Assembly (NCBI GenBank): GCA_002103105.1 | Contig: DAAY01000003.1 | Span: 186,001-250,000 of the forward strand | From: Candidatus Gastranaerophilales bacterium HUM_1 | GTDB taxonomy: Bacteria; Cyanobacteriota; Vampirovibrionia; Gastranaerophilales; Gastranaerophilaceae | DNA length: 64,000 nt | Direction: 5' to 3' | Shown: positions 43,336 to 52,104 of the stretch, piece after piece | Numbering within the stretch: position 1 is the stretch's first letter | How the letters are laid out: every line of letters begins with the position of its first letter | Translations under genes and position numbers: made by a program | The notes under the pieces: generated by a model | What the model saw: only the letters and a program-made list of their open reading frames with translations | What the model was told of the DNA's origin: nothing | Databases searched by the model: none

Positions 43336-43902
43336 CTATTTTTTAGAATCTAGAATTTTTCTAATTCTTAAAAATCTGTCTAATTCAACCTGTAATTGCT
43401 TTATATCACCAAAAATTGCGTTTGATAATAGAACTCTGTTGTCATATTTAGGGTCAATTAGATATACTGTAGGAAATCCTGTAATGCCTATGCTTTTTAC
43501 AAGGTTTGCATATTTTGGATCTTCAACGTTAACTTTTGAAAATGCCATATCTTTTTTATAAATCTTTGATAATTCTTCATATGTTGGCATAAATCTGATG
43601 CAATAATGACACCAGTCTGCATAGAATAAAACCATAATTGGTTTATTCCCTTTAATAGCTTTATCATAAGTAATACCAATATTGTACTCAGAAGGTTTTT
43701 TAGTTGGTTCTTGCTGAGGTTCTTGTTCTGGTGCAGTCAAATCTGGTTCATTTTCATTTGGAGCCATTGTTGTATTTTCAAAGTGTTTCATTTGATAGTA
43801 TTCATAACCGCATATTGATATTATTGAAGCAAGGAATAAAATAGCAACTATAATTGCAATATTCTTTTTATTTAATTTTTGTAATCTTTCTTTAAAATTC
43901 AT
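43336..43902 (-). CDS. Membrane-tethered thioredoxin-like protein
   Basis: 188 residues: a short basic N-terminus, one membrane segment (about 14-34), a Pro/Glu/Gln linker (about 45-68) and a thioredoxin domain with the redox motif WCHYC (FYADWCHYCIRFMPTYEEL) and the cis-Pro loop GITGFPTVYLID. The domain faces outward, so it would act on envelope thiols. The CHYC motif differs from the CGPC of thioredoxin and resembles some disulfide oxidants/isomerases. The ATG has GGAGAGAGA upstream. Partner unknown. Confidence 0.88.
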   Translation of the reverse strand: MNFKERLQKLNKKNIAIIVAILFLASIISICGYEYYQMKHFENTTMAPNENEPDLTAPEQEPQQEPTKKPSEYNIGITYDKAIKGNKPIMVLFYADWCHYCIRFMPTYEELSKIYKKDMAFSKVNVEDPKYANLVKSIGITGFPTVYLIDPKYDNRVLLSNAIFGDIKQLQVELDRFLRIRKILDSKK

Positions 43903-43985
43903 AAATCTCTCTCCTATATTTTATTGATTTTATTATAGTACGAAAAACCTATAATATCGCATATTTCATAAAAATTAATTATTTT

Positions 43986-44008
43986 CTTTTGTAACATGTC
44001 GTAACATG
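43986..44008 (-). promoter_or_regulatory. HLR1-like direct repeat (possible RpaB-type site)
   Basis: On the minus strand GTTACGACATGTTACAAAAG holds two GTTAC units exactly 10 nt apart. The cyanobacterial HLR1 consensus, [G/T]TTACA[T/A][T/A]NN[G/T]TTACA[T/A][T/A], is matched at 14 of 16 fixed positions. It lies about 115 bp upstream of the sigma factor gene at 44121. Confidence 0.45.
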
Positions 44009-44120
44009 ATGTCACACCTATTATATATATGGGTATATAAAAAGTATATATACTCGTGTTACTTACCCCAAGGCACTTATCAAAAGATGCCAAAATTTTC
44101 CATGCAAACTGAGGAGTTTA

Positions 44121-45035
44121 ATGTTTATGAGAAGAGATGAACTTATTGTGATGAAGGTTACTACCCAAAATTCAAACCCAGCAAAAAAAGAAGTTGTAGA
44201 AGGTCAAAATGATAACACATTGACCGCTTATTTAAGAGAGATTGCAGATTATCCACAATTGACAGCAGAAGAAGAAAAAATTGTTGCTGAAAAAATTGAG
44301 CAAGGTGATAGTGAAGCAAAGCAAAAATTAATCCAAGCAAATTTAAAATTAGTTGTTACGATAGCAAAGAAAACAATTCATATGTCTGGAGTTCCTATGA
44401 TTGATTTAATTCAAGAAGGAAATCTTGGATTGATGATTGCAGCAGAGAAATTTAATCATAAATTAGGTTATAGATTTTCAACATATGCAAGTTGGTGGAT
44501 TAAACAATCTATGTTTAAGGCTATTTCTGAACAATCTCACTGTATGAAAATTCCTGTTTATATTCAAGAAACTCTTTCAAAGTTTTCTAAAGTGAAGTAT
44601 CAAATGGAGCAAAATACAACATCTCAAGTTAAAAATGAAGAGGTCGCAAAAAAAATGAATATTGCCCCTGATAAAATTGAAATGTTTTTATCTGCATATA
44701 CTAAAACAATTTCTATTGAAAATGGACTTGAAAAAAGTGATGGCAAAGATTTGAATGTTGCAGATATTTTAGCGGATAATTCTAGTTTGATTTCTGAAAA
44801 TGCTGAATATCAATCTTTAAAAGATGATATTAAAAACGTTATTTCTACCCTAAAAGAAAGAGAGCAAGAAGTTGTGAAAATGCGTTATGGGCTTGATGAT
44901 ACAGAACGTTATACTCTTGAAGAAATTGGAAATATTTATGGCGTAACTAAAGAATGTATTCGTCAAACTGAATTGAGAGCATTAAAAAAGATGAAAATGA
45001 CAGGTGAAAATTTGTTATCATGTTATATCTATTAA
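44121..45035 (+). CDS. Sigma-70 family factor (group 2, RpoD-like)
   Basis: 304 residues. Region 1.2 (about 34-60, TLTAYLREIADYPQLTAEEE), region 2 with LVVTIAKK, DLIQEGNLGL and the -10-recognising FSTYASWWIKQ, region 3, and region 4 with LKEREQEVVKMRYGL and the -35 helix-turn-helix LEEIGNIYGVTKECIRQTE. It lacks region 1.1 and is shorter than primary RpoD, as in cyanobacterial group 2 factors. The ATG at 44121 is 4 nt after GAGGAG; ATG 44127 is equally possible. An HLR1-like repeat lies upstream. Confidence 0.92.
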   Translation: MFMRRDELIVMKVTTQNSNPAKKEVVEGQNDNTLTAYLREIADYPQLTAEEEKIVAEKIEQGDSEAKQKLIQANLKLVVTIAKKTIHMSGVPMIDLIQEGNLGLMIAAEKFNHKLGYRFSTYASWWIKQSMFKAISEQSHCMKIPVYIQETLSKFSKVKYQMEQNTTSQVKNEEVAKKMNIAPDKIEMFLSAYTKTISIENGLEKSDGKDLNVADILADNSSLISENAEYQSLKDDIKNVISTLKEREQEVVKMRYGLDDTERYTLEEIGNIYGVTKECIRQTELRALKKMKMTGENLLSCYIY

Positions 45036-45084
45036 TTCAATATATAAATTAATTTCTCGTGTTTATTTACCAAATCTTTTACGC

Positions 45085-45116
45085 CCGCAATTTCTGACCA
45101 AGATTGCGGTTTTTAT
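45085..45116 (+). terminator. Terminator of the sigma factor gene
   Basis: CCGCAAT (45085-45091) pairs with ATTGCGG (45103-45109), followed by TTTTTATTT on the plus strand. Confidence 0.8.
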
Positions 45117-45123
45117 TTGAAAA

Positions 45124-46464
45124 TTATAATAAAATTTGAGTTGCTAAAATAATTTTGTGACTGTCGTCTCTATTTTGATTTTGGCAGAACACGTAGTTCA
45201 ATACAATTTTAAGTGCTTGACCTTTGATAAACCAGTTTACACCAACAGTGTATTCTCTTTTCAAATCTCCAGCTACATCTCTATTTGGGTCAAATTGGTC
45301 AATTCTACCAATTAATTGCCATTGAGGGTTGAATTTCCAGCCCGCAGTAAAGGCATAACCACTAGCTTTATTTGCACTTACTCCCTTAGAACCACTATAC
45401 CCGTCTGCTATTCCAGCTTCAAAATTTGCCCATAATTTTTTGTGTTTATAACCAACATAGATGCTCCCAACGCTATAATCTATGCCATTATGACCACCAT
45501 TAAATCCCCCTCCAAGTGTGAGCTTCCCGAATTTTTTATCTTCTGATCCAAAAGGTTTAACGTTCAACCAGCCAGTGAATTCCATTCCAGGCATACCACT
45601 TGTTATATATCTGCCAGAAGAGCCTACTCCAATGTTGTAGTCAATGTAGTTGTAATTCCCTAGTACTTTTACTCCTAAAGATCTCGCACTCCCGAAGTTT
45701 CTTGCTATTTGTGAACGAGCAACGAATGGTAGGATGTAAGAAGACGTTCCACCTTCAATACCTGTTTGAACTCTAGAATAACCTGCAATAATTTGATGGT
45801 GTGGGATTGATGTATTAATTAAATATGCATCAGATATAAATCTTTCTAAATAATTTGAATCTGTTCTTGGGATTGGGTTTACGGCGATTTTAAATCGATA
45901 ATTAGGATTGTTGAATTTTCCATACATCCCAACTTGTGTAGTTAAATTGTCATAATCTGTCGAATAATTTGGAGTAAATATTGAATTTAGTGACCCTCTG
46001 AACCCACCATATGCTTGGATTTTGTGGATAGGTCCTTTTTGAAATCTATGAGTTAATTCTTCTTTTAATAAAAATGATGGAACATCTGTTCTCGTAATTT
46101 TACTATGATATATTTTCCCTACAATTGTATCTTCGTCTATAACATTGTCATTGTCTTGGTCGAAAATTTTGAAAAACTCAAAATCTAATTCGGAGTTATC
46201 CATAACTGAATCGATTTCAGCTTCTTTCGATTTTTTTTCTTCTGATATTTGAGATTCTGGTTTTTCTTCAGTGTCTATTTTGTCAGCGGGATTTTCTGAA
46301 ATGGTTGAATTTTTTGTATTATTTTTTGTATTCAAGACAATTTCATTTGGCTGAGAGTTTTCAAGTAAATCAGCAGTTAAATATTCATCTGTACCATTTG
46401 CACAAACGTTTATAGGGGTAAAAATTATTGAAAAAACTACTACAAATTTTAAGATTCGTTTCAT
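45124..46464 (-). CDS. Outer-membrane porin, OprP-like beta-barrel
   Basis: About 447 residues. Signal peptide (about 1-22, ending NVCANG), a charged acidic linker (about 35-120) with an EF-hand-like DQDNDNVIDED, then a beta-barrel with alternating aromatic strands (IQAYGGFRGSLNSIF, YVGYKHKKLWANFEAGIADG, REYTVGVNWFIKG) and the C-terminal strand ending ATQILL. The start is the ATG at 46464; a TTG at 46473 would overlap the -10 box TATAAT (46473-46478). It shows that this organism has an outer membrane. Solute selectivity is unknown. Confidence 0.8.
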   Translation of the reverse strand: MKRILKFVVVFSIIFTPINVCANGTDEYLTADLLENSQPNEIVLNTKNNTKNSTISENPADKIDTEEKPESQISEEKKSKEAEIDSVMDNSELDFEFFKIFDQDNDNVIDEDTIVGKIYHSKITRTDVPSFLLKEELTHRFQKGPIHKIQAYGGFRGSLNSIFTPNYSTDYDNLTTQVGMYGKFNNPNYRFKIAVNPIPRTDSNYLERFISDAYLINTSIPHHQIIAGYSRVQTGIEGGTSSYILPFVARSQIARNFGSARSLGVKVLGNYNYIDYNIGVGSSGRYITSGMPGMEFTGWLNVKPFGSEDKKFGKLTLGGGFNGGHNGIDYSVGSIYVGYKHKKLWANFEAGIADGYSGSKGVSANKASGYAFTAGWKFNPQWQLIGRIDQFDPNRDVAGDLKREYTVGVNWFIKGQALKIVLNYVFCQNQNRDDSHKIILATQILL

Positions 46465-46513
46465 TTGTGACAATTATAGCATAAAATTTGTGGATTTCAT
46501 AATTTTTTTGATG

Positions 46514-46519
46514 TATATT
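46514..46519 (+). promoter_or_regulatory. -10 element of the decarboxylase gene
   Basis: TATATT ends 6 nt before the ATG at 46526; no ribosome site. Confidence 0.4.
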
Positions 46520-46525
46520 GCGATT

Positions 46526-47950
46526 ATGCCGAATAAAATTAAATTCAATAAACAGACGAAAATAAAAGCCCCTATTGTTGAAGCATTGAAAGCTGCTTAC
46601 AACAATCCTACGTATCAATTTCATATTCCAGGACATACCAAAGGTCTTGGAACTTTATCTGCATTTAGAAATTTAATTGGTAAAAAAGCTTTAATGGTTG
46701 ATACTACTGATGAATTTGATAATTTAGGAACTTTAACTCCTGCAACTGGTCCAATAAAAGAAGCTCAAGAACTTGCAGCACAAGCATTTGGAGCTAAAAA
46801 GACTTTCTTTTTGATAAACGGTTCAACTATTGGAAACCTAGCAATTGCAATGGGTTTAACAAAAAAAGGGCAAAAAGTTATTGTAAATAGAAATTGTCAT
46901 CGTTCCATTTTAACTGGATTAATAATTTCTGGAGCAGACCCATTGTGGGTTATTCCTGAAAAATTCAGTGATTGGGGGCTTTGGGGTAATATTGATGCTA
47001 ATTCGATTGAAAAACTTCTTAAAGAAAATGATGATGTTTCGGCTGTTTGGATTACAAATCCGACATATGAAGGTGTTGTATCTGATGTAAAATCAATTTC
47101 TGCAATTTGTAAGAAATACAATGTTCCGTTAATTGTTGATGAAGCTCACGGTTGTTTGTGGAATTTTAATGAAAAACTGCCAGAAACTTCTTTAAAATTG
47201 GGTGCGGATATTGTTGTTCACTCTTTGCATAAAACTGGTGGAAGTATGAGCCAATCGTCAATGCTTCACATAAGTAAAGATTCTAAAATAAATGCGGAAG
47301 ATGTTGAACGTTCGTTGATGTTGTTACATACAACAAGTCCATCTTTGATGTTATTAGGAAGTTTGGATGCTGCTCGTGCAAATTTGCAAAGCCAAAGAGG
47401 GCAAAAGCAATTAGCAAGAGCTATTTCTAATGCAAAATTTTTGAGAACTGAAATTGATAAAATGGATTCAATACATCAGTTAAAATCCGACTTTGGCTAT
47501 AAAACAGATGTTACAAAGATATTTATAAAAGCGGATGGTCTTTCTGGGAAAAGACTTGAGTCTATTTTGGAAATTGATTTTGGTATTGAAGTCGAAAGTG
47601 CTTCTGATGAAGGCATTTTAATATTAAGTAATATTGGAAATAAACGCTCTGATTTTGAATATCTTGTGAATTGTTTGAAAAAAATTGATACTCATGATTA
47701 TAAAGATATTTATTATCTTGAAAATAAGAAACATATGCCAATGTTGACTCCAATTATCAAAAAGAACTTAAGAGAAGCATACTTTTCAGAAAAAGAAATT
47801 ATCCCTAAAGATCAAGCTGTGGGCAGATTGTCTGGAGAAGTTGTGGCAGAATGTCCTCCTGGGATTTCTATATTACTCCCTGGAGAACTTATAACAGAAG
47901 CTCATCTTCCATATTTAACTGATTATGATGTTATTGAAGTTTTGAAATAA
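46526..47950 (+). CDS. PLP-dependent Orn/Lys/Arg decarboxylase family
   Basis: 474 residues. FHIPGHTKG near the start is the family signature; the PLP Lys is in VHSLHKTGGSMSQ, with the pyridine-nitrogen Asp in LIVDEAHG. It is the short bacterial type without the N-terminal wing domain of inducible E. coli enzymes, the form found in Gram-positives and cyanobacteria (SpeA2/Cad type) that makes polyamines or related diamines. Substrate (Arg, Lys or Orn) cannot be told from sequence. The start at 46526 matches the leaderless pattern; an ATG at 46490 would place the -10 box inside the gene. It diverges from the porin gene. Confidence 0.9.
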   Translation: MPNKIKFNKQTKIKAPIVEALKAAYNNPTYQFHIPGHTKGLGTLSAFRNLIGKKALMVDTTDEFDNLGTLTPATGPIKEAQELAAQAFGAKKTFFLINGSTIGNLAIAMGLTKKGQKVIVNRNCHRSILTGLIISGADPLWVIPEKFSDWGLWGNIDANSIEKLLKENDDVSAVWITNPTYEGVVSDVKSISAICKKYNVPLIVDEAHGCLWNFNEKLPETSLKLGADIVVHSLHKTGGSMSQSSMLHISKDSKINAEDVERSLMLLHTTSPSLMLLGSLDAARANLQSQRGQKQLARAISNAKFLRTEIDKMDSIHQLKSDFGYKTDVTKIFIKADGLSGKRLESILEIDFGIEVESASDEGILILSNIGNKRSDFEYLVNCLKKIDTHDYKDIYYLENKKHMPMLTPIIKKNLREAYFSEKEIIPKDQAVGRLSGEVVAECPPGISILLPGELITEAHLPYLTDYDVIEVLK

Positions 47951-47985
47951 CTTGTCTTAAATGGCTTTTAGATGTTTTATAATTT

Positions 47986-48768
47986 TTAAATAATATTTGC
48001 AAAACTCAAAAAATATTCTTCAATTACGTTCATAAGCATTGGTAAAATCCAAACCATAATTGCAGCTCCCAAAACTGGTTTGAATAGGAAGCTCAATTGG
48101 AATACGTTTACTTGGGGTGCGGTTCTTGAAATTACCCCCAAAATGATATCTTGAGCTAAAGTTGCTAATAAAATTGGGGATGCAATTTGCAATCCCATGT
48201 ACAGGGTGTTAGATGACATTTTGATTAACAAATCCATTTTAATAAGTTCTGGAAGTGGAACGTGTGTTGCATATATTGGAAAAATTTCAAAACTCCTTAA
48301 TAGTGCTTTGAAAAGCCAATATACTCCACCAAGGTTTATAAAAATTAAAATTCCCATTAGTGAAATCATTTTAGTTAAAATTGAAACTTGAGCAGAAGTT
48401 GTTGGGTCTAATGCTGTTGCAGAAGACAAACCCATTTGCATATTTATCATTTCTGCTCCACAATCAATCGCAATTGTTATCAATTGTGCCATATAACCAA
48501 TCATTGCCCCAACGACAATATTCAATACTATTGAAAGCATAAAAGAATCGCATTGGGTTAGACATTTTTCTGGATGTAAAAATGGAACCATAAAAACTGT
48601 AATAATCAATGCTAACGGTAATTTCACTAAACTTGGAAAATCTTTTCTATTAAAAATTGGAGCAAATCTGAAAAAGCCAATCAATCTTGCAAAGACAAAA
48701 GTACCTGCCATAAGGTAGGTATTTATTTTTGGGAACATTTTAATTAACTCTGCTATTATTGCTTCCAT
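47986..48768 (-). CDS. fliR: Flagellar export protein FliR
   Basis: 260 residues, about 6-8 membrane helices, part of the FliPQR export gate in the flagellar basal body. FARLIGFFRFAPIFNRKDFP at the start, GAEMINMQMGLSSATALDPTT and the final helices (ISRTAPQVNVFQLSFLFKPVLG) are the conserved regions. The ATG is 4 nt after the fliQ stop, with AGGA upstream; it is the last gene of the operon and converges on the decarboxylase gene. Confidence 0.92.
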   Translation of the reverse strand: MEAIIAELIKMFPKINTYLMAGTFVFARLIGFFRFAPIFNRKDFPSLVKLPLALIITVFMVPFLHPEKCLTQCDSFMLSIVLNIVVGAMIGYMAQLITIAIDCGAEMINMQMGLSSATALDPTTSAQVSILTKMISLMGILIFINLGGVYWLFKALLRSFEIFPIYATHVPLPELIKMDLLIKMSSNTLYMGLQIASPILLATLAQDIILGVISRTAPQVNVFQLSFLFKPVLGAAIMVWILPMLMNVIEEYFLSFANII

Positions 48769-48772
48769 TTAT

Positions 48773-49261
48773 TTATTGTCCTAAAATCCTCTTTGTTTCA
48801 ACCATGTCTGGTTTTGGCATTGCAGTTTTAGCTGCTGGAGTATATTTTTCTCTTTGGTATTTGTCAATGTATGGAACTTTACCTGGATTTTTCATTATTT
48901 CGTTGATGTTATCAACATTTTTAAATCTATCTTTCATCTCCCCTGCAAAAGGTGTTGTGTATTTGTGATAGTTTGAATCTAATACAAAATTTTCACTTTG
49001 CGGAACTGTATTAAAAGCTAGAACCATACCTTCTTGGAATAAATTAGTCAAAAGTTTGATAAATCCAACTCCTCCAATTACGATAACTAGGAAAACTCCG
49101 AGAATTTTTGGTGCTGCTGCGATTGTTTGTTCTTGAACTTGAGTTACTGCTTGCAAAATACCAACAACAAGACCAATTCCCGCTGCAACAAGAACGCATG
49201 GCATTGAAATTGCCAACATTATTAAAAATCCTTTTGCTAAATATTCTAATAAAATTTCCAT
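48773..49261 (-). CDS. fliQ: Flagellar export protein FliQ with C-terminal extension
   Basis: The ATG at 49261 follows AAAGGAC; upstream in-frame codons overlap the fliP end and lack a site. Residues 1-85 are a normal FliQ with two membrane helices (FLIMLAISMPCVLVAAGIGL, then VGILQAVTQVQEQTIAAAPK, VFLVIVIGGVGF). The usual FliQ stops near residue 89; here about 75 extra polar residues follow (NYHKYTTPFAGEMKDRFKNV onward, ending ETKRILGQ). The extension would sit in the cytoplasm under the gate. It may bind a chaperone or another export part. Confidence 0.88.
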   Translation of the reverse strand: MEILLEYLAKGFLIMLAISMPCVLVAAGIGLVVGILQAVTQVQEQTIAAAPKILGVFLVIVIGGVGFIKLLTNLFQEGMVLAFNTVPQSENFVLDSNYHKYTTPFAGEMKDRFKNVDNINEIMKNPGKVPYIDKYQREKYTPAAKTAMPKPDMVETKRILGQ

Positions 49262-49283
49262 CGATTTTGTCCTTTTAAATCCT

Positions 49284-49922
49284 CTAGTTGTAACTTGAAA
49301 CAAGTCCTTGGACTATTAATGCCCAGCCATCTACTGCAATAAATATTAGTAATTTGAACGGCATTGAAATAATTGTTGGTGACAACATGAACATACCTAA
49401 TGCTAATAGAATATTTGCAACAACCAAATCTAAAATGATGAATGGTACAAATATGATAAAGCTTATTTCAAATGAAGTTTTTAGTTCACTAATAATATAT
49501 GCTGGAGCTATTTCCCAAATTGATAGTTCATCTGGGGACTTTGGCTTTGTTTGATGTGCAAGTTCGACAAAAAATGTTAAATCGCTTTCTCTTGTTTGTT
49601 TTAACATAAATTCTTTTAATGGTTTTGAGCCTTCATTTATGGCTGCAATCATATCGTGATTTTTTTGATATGGAACAGAACCCATATCATACATTTTTTG
49701 GAATGTTCCTCCCATTGTATAAAATGTTAAAATTATAGATAGCCCGATAATTACAATTGCAGGTGGAACTTGTTGAGTACCCATCGCTGTTTTTAGCATT
49801 GAAAATACAATAACAAATCTCAAAAAACTTGTCATTGAACAGAATACAAAAGGAAGTAATGAGAATAATGTCATTACCACTAGCATCTGTATTACAGGAT
49901 TTAAGTTTTGCAATTGATCCAT
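49284..49922 (-). CDS. fliP: Flagellar export protein FliP
   Basis: 212 residues, four membrane helices. SFLRFVIVFSMLKTAMGTQQ, then VPPAIVIIGLSIILTFYTM, and SFEISFIIFVPFIILDLVVANILLALGM match the FliP/SctR family. A cleavable signal peptide, usual in flagellar FliP (about 245 residues), is not evident, so its length is closer to SctR of injectisomes. The presence of fliO in the operon still favours a flagellar gate. The ATG has AAAGGAAAG upstream; fliQ follows 22 bp later. Confidence 0.93.
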   Translation of the reverse strand: MDQLQNLNPVIQMLVVMTLFSLLPFVFCSMTSFLRFVIVFSMLKTAMGTQQVPPAIVIIGLSIILTFYTMGGTFQKMYDMGSVPYQKNHDMIAAINEGSKPLKEFMLKQTRESDLTFFVELAHQTKPKSPDELSIWEIAPAYIISELKTSFEISFIIFVPFIILDLVVANILLALGMFMLSPTIISMPFKLLIFIAVDGWALIVQGLVSSYN

Positions 49923-49949
49923 TTTTTATCTTTCCTTTTGTTGTTATTT

Positions 49950-50579
49950 TTATAGTTCGTTAATTTTTTTTGCCATTTCCTTCATTGTAGAAAATCCGTG
50001 TGATTTTGGTTTTTCAAAATCAAGAACAACAGTTTTGTTTGTTGTTTTAGGTGCTTCTCTTCTATCCATTTGAGTTTTTTCAAGACGCCTACCTTGAGGA
50101 TTTTTATCCTTAATTGGTTCTAAAGTAATATGTTCTTTTTGTGGATAAACAACGTCTAAATCTGCAATTCTCATGGATTTTTGAGATTGTTTTTCGACAT
50201 CTATTTGGATGTTTTCTTTTGGAATTAGGTTGTCAAAATTTTCATATTTTTCAGTGTTCTCAAATCTTTCGTACTTTTTGGCTAAATTTTGTTCTAAGAT
50301 TTGTTGTGCTGAAATCTTTTTAGGGCCTTCTAATTTTGAAAGCATTGTTGTTCTATCGATATCAGATGCTATAAGGAATTTTTCGTTTCCAGCACGAACA
50401 ACCATGATAGATTTTCTTGGATTTATGCTCATAGTTTCTTCTATGCTCAAAAATTTGTTACTATTTTTGCATAATCCTCCGTTTATAACTTTTTTATAAA
50501 TGAATATGGCAAAGAAAATTAATCCTAGCATTGCCATTGTATAAACTGTAAAATTGATTACATAACTGCCCATGTGCAT
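49950..50579 (-). CDS. fliO: Flagellar assembly protein FliO-like
   Basis: 209 residues: one membrane segment (about 9-30), then a small beta domain (about 42-82) with FLSIEETMSINPRKSIMVVR and NEKFLIASDIDRTTMLSKL, the FliO pattern. A long polar tail of about 125 residues follows, more than in most FliO. FliO helps FliP assemble. Start ATG 50579 after GGGAG (11 nt); ATG 50573 is also possible. Confidence 0.78.
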   Translation of the reverse strand: MHMGSYVINFTVYTMAMLGLIFFAIFIYKKVINGGLCKNSNKFLSIEETMSINPRKSIMVVRAGNEKFLIASDIDRTTMLSKLEGPKKISAQQILEQNLAKKYERFENTEKYENFDNLIPKENIQIDVEKQSQKSMRIADLDVVYPQKEHITLEPIKDKNPQGRRLEKTQMDRREAPKTTNKTVVLDFEKPKSHGFSTMKEMAKKINEL

Positions 50580-50618
50580 TTTGTTTCTATCTCCCCATAG
50601 ATTTGATTATAAAAATTT

Positions 50619-51833
50619 TTAAATATTTTCGTCTTCTAGTTCAAAGTCGCTGTAATCGAAGTCTTCATCATTTTCTTCGTTGTTGTCTTCGCCTTCTGAT
50701 TCTTCTTCGTTACCTTCTTCTTCAGAGTAATTTTCTTCATCTTCCTCTTCTTCATCCTCATCATCAAAAGAATTTTGGTCTTGAGGAGTTGCCTTTGAAG
50801 GTGAAATTCCCGCATTGTTTCCCGCTAGAACTTCATTTATTTTTACCCCATAACGGTCATTTACAATAACAAGGCTACCATTTGCGATTGGTTTTCCTTC
50901 AACTTTTAAGGTTACACTGTTGTTGTATAATGAAGTCAAATCTACAACTAACCCAGTTTCAATATTTTTTAATTCTCCTAAGGTTATTTTTACTGAATCA
51001 AATTCAGCATACATATCGACTTCAATACTGTCCCATATATTTTTTTGAGAATCATCGCTCATATTATCTCCTCCATCGTCTGTTTCGGGAATAAGTATAT
51101 CCATATTTGGTTCTAGCTTTATATCCATTTGGTTTCCGAATATGGATAAAGTTAAATGTTCAATATTACTGTTTTCAAAAACTACTAAGTCATCTTGTTC
51201 AAGATTTTTTACATCATAAAGTGAAAATCTAGTTTTCCCAACAATAATCTTTGCGAAAGTTTCTGCATTTGGAAAGCTTTCATCAGAAAATTTGTTCTCT
51301 TCTGATTCGATTTCTTCTGGTTCAACTAGTACTTGTGGAATAGTTATGAAAATTTTTCCAGCACTTTTTGAATATTCATCTTTGCTCTTTATAATGAATG
51401 AAAGATGGATTACGTCAAAATTTGTGCGTTTTAATTCACTTGGGTCTGGATCGTCAAGTTCTTCTTTAATGGCATCAAACATTGTACTATTAAAGGATGT
51501 TATAATTTTTGCTTCTAATTCGGATATCTTATTGATGTTGAATTTGTTTTTTGATTGACCCAAAACAGTATTCAAAATAATTGAAATAGCTTTTTCTGTC
51601 ATTCTGAAATAAACATCATAATCTTTGTTTATTCGAATTTTAGTAACAAAACAAGCTTCATTGTCTAATAGGCAATTGATGTTTTTACTTAATCCTACAA
51701 ATTCAATATCAAAATTGTTCGCAAAGAAGTCATCGCACGCATCCTTAACCAATTTAGGAAAAGTGTTTTGATACCAGTCGTACTCTTTGTATAACTCGTT
51801 TGTAGATATTGAATTTTGGATTTCATTTTCCAT
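50619..51833 (-). CDS. FliY/FliN-like switch protein with SpoA domain and acidic tail
   Basis: 404 residues from the ATG at 51833 (AAGGGA 8 nt upstream); longer non-ATG starts to 51902 are less likely. The N-terminal part (about 20-190) resembles the FliM/CheC-type fold with ISELEAKIITSFNSTMFDAI. The C-terminal SpoA (FliN) domain spans about 265-340: VKITLGELKNIETGLVVDLT, VTLKVEGKPIANGSLVIVND. It ends in an almost wholly Asp/Glu tail of about 60 residues (350-404). Such a tail is unusual for FliN. It starts the fliY/N-O-P-Q-R operon. Confidence 0.78.
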   Translation of the reverse strand: MENEIQNSISTNELYKEYDWYQNTFPKLVKDACDDFFANNFDIEFVGLSKNINCLLDNEACFVTKIRINKDYDVYFRMTEKAISIILNTVLGQSKNKFNINKISELEAKIITSFNSTMFDAIKEELDDPDPSELKRTNFDVIHLSFIIKSKDEYSKSAGKIFITIPQVLVEPEEIESEENKFSDESFPNAETFAKIIVGKTRFSLYDVKNLEQDDLVVFENSNIEHLTLSIFGNQMDIKLEPNMDILIPETDDGGDNMSDDSQKNIWDSIEVDMYAEFDSVKITLGELKNIETGLVVDLTSLYNNSVTLKVEGKPIANGSLVIVNDRYGVKINEVLAGNNAGISPSKATPQDQNSFDDEDEEEEDEENYSEEEGNEEESEGEDNNEENDEDFDYSDFELEDENI

Positions 51834-52032
51834 TACAACTATCCCTTGATTTATCCCCTTTGGAAATACCGTAATATCTCCCACCACTACAATAAATGAC
51901 AATAGAAAATATTACATCAATCTTTTAATGGATATTTTTCAAAAGTCATCTTTTTTTATAAGGGTTTTCAAAATATCAAAGGATTGATTTTTGGAGTTTT
52001 TATAAAAACGGGAACCCTCTCTCAAAGTTGAT

Positions 52033-52044
52033 GGAATGACGTAG
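52033..52044. repeat. 12-nt repeat, copy 2 (inverted)
   Basis: GGAATGACGTAG, inverse of 40848-40859. It lies in the loop of an imperfect stem, GAACCCTCTC with GAAAGGGTTC (about 52012-52072), in the 271-bp gene-free stretch 51834-52104. Confidence 0.3.
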
Positions 52045-52104
52045 TTTCCTCGCATTTAAGAAAGGGTTCAAACTTTTTTCAATTATTTAATTGTTTATTG
52101 GTTT

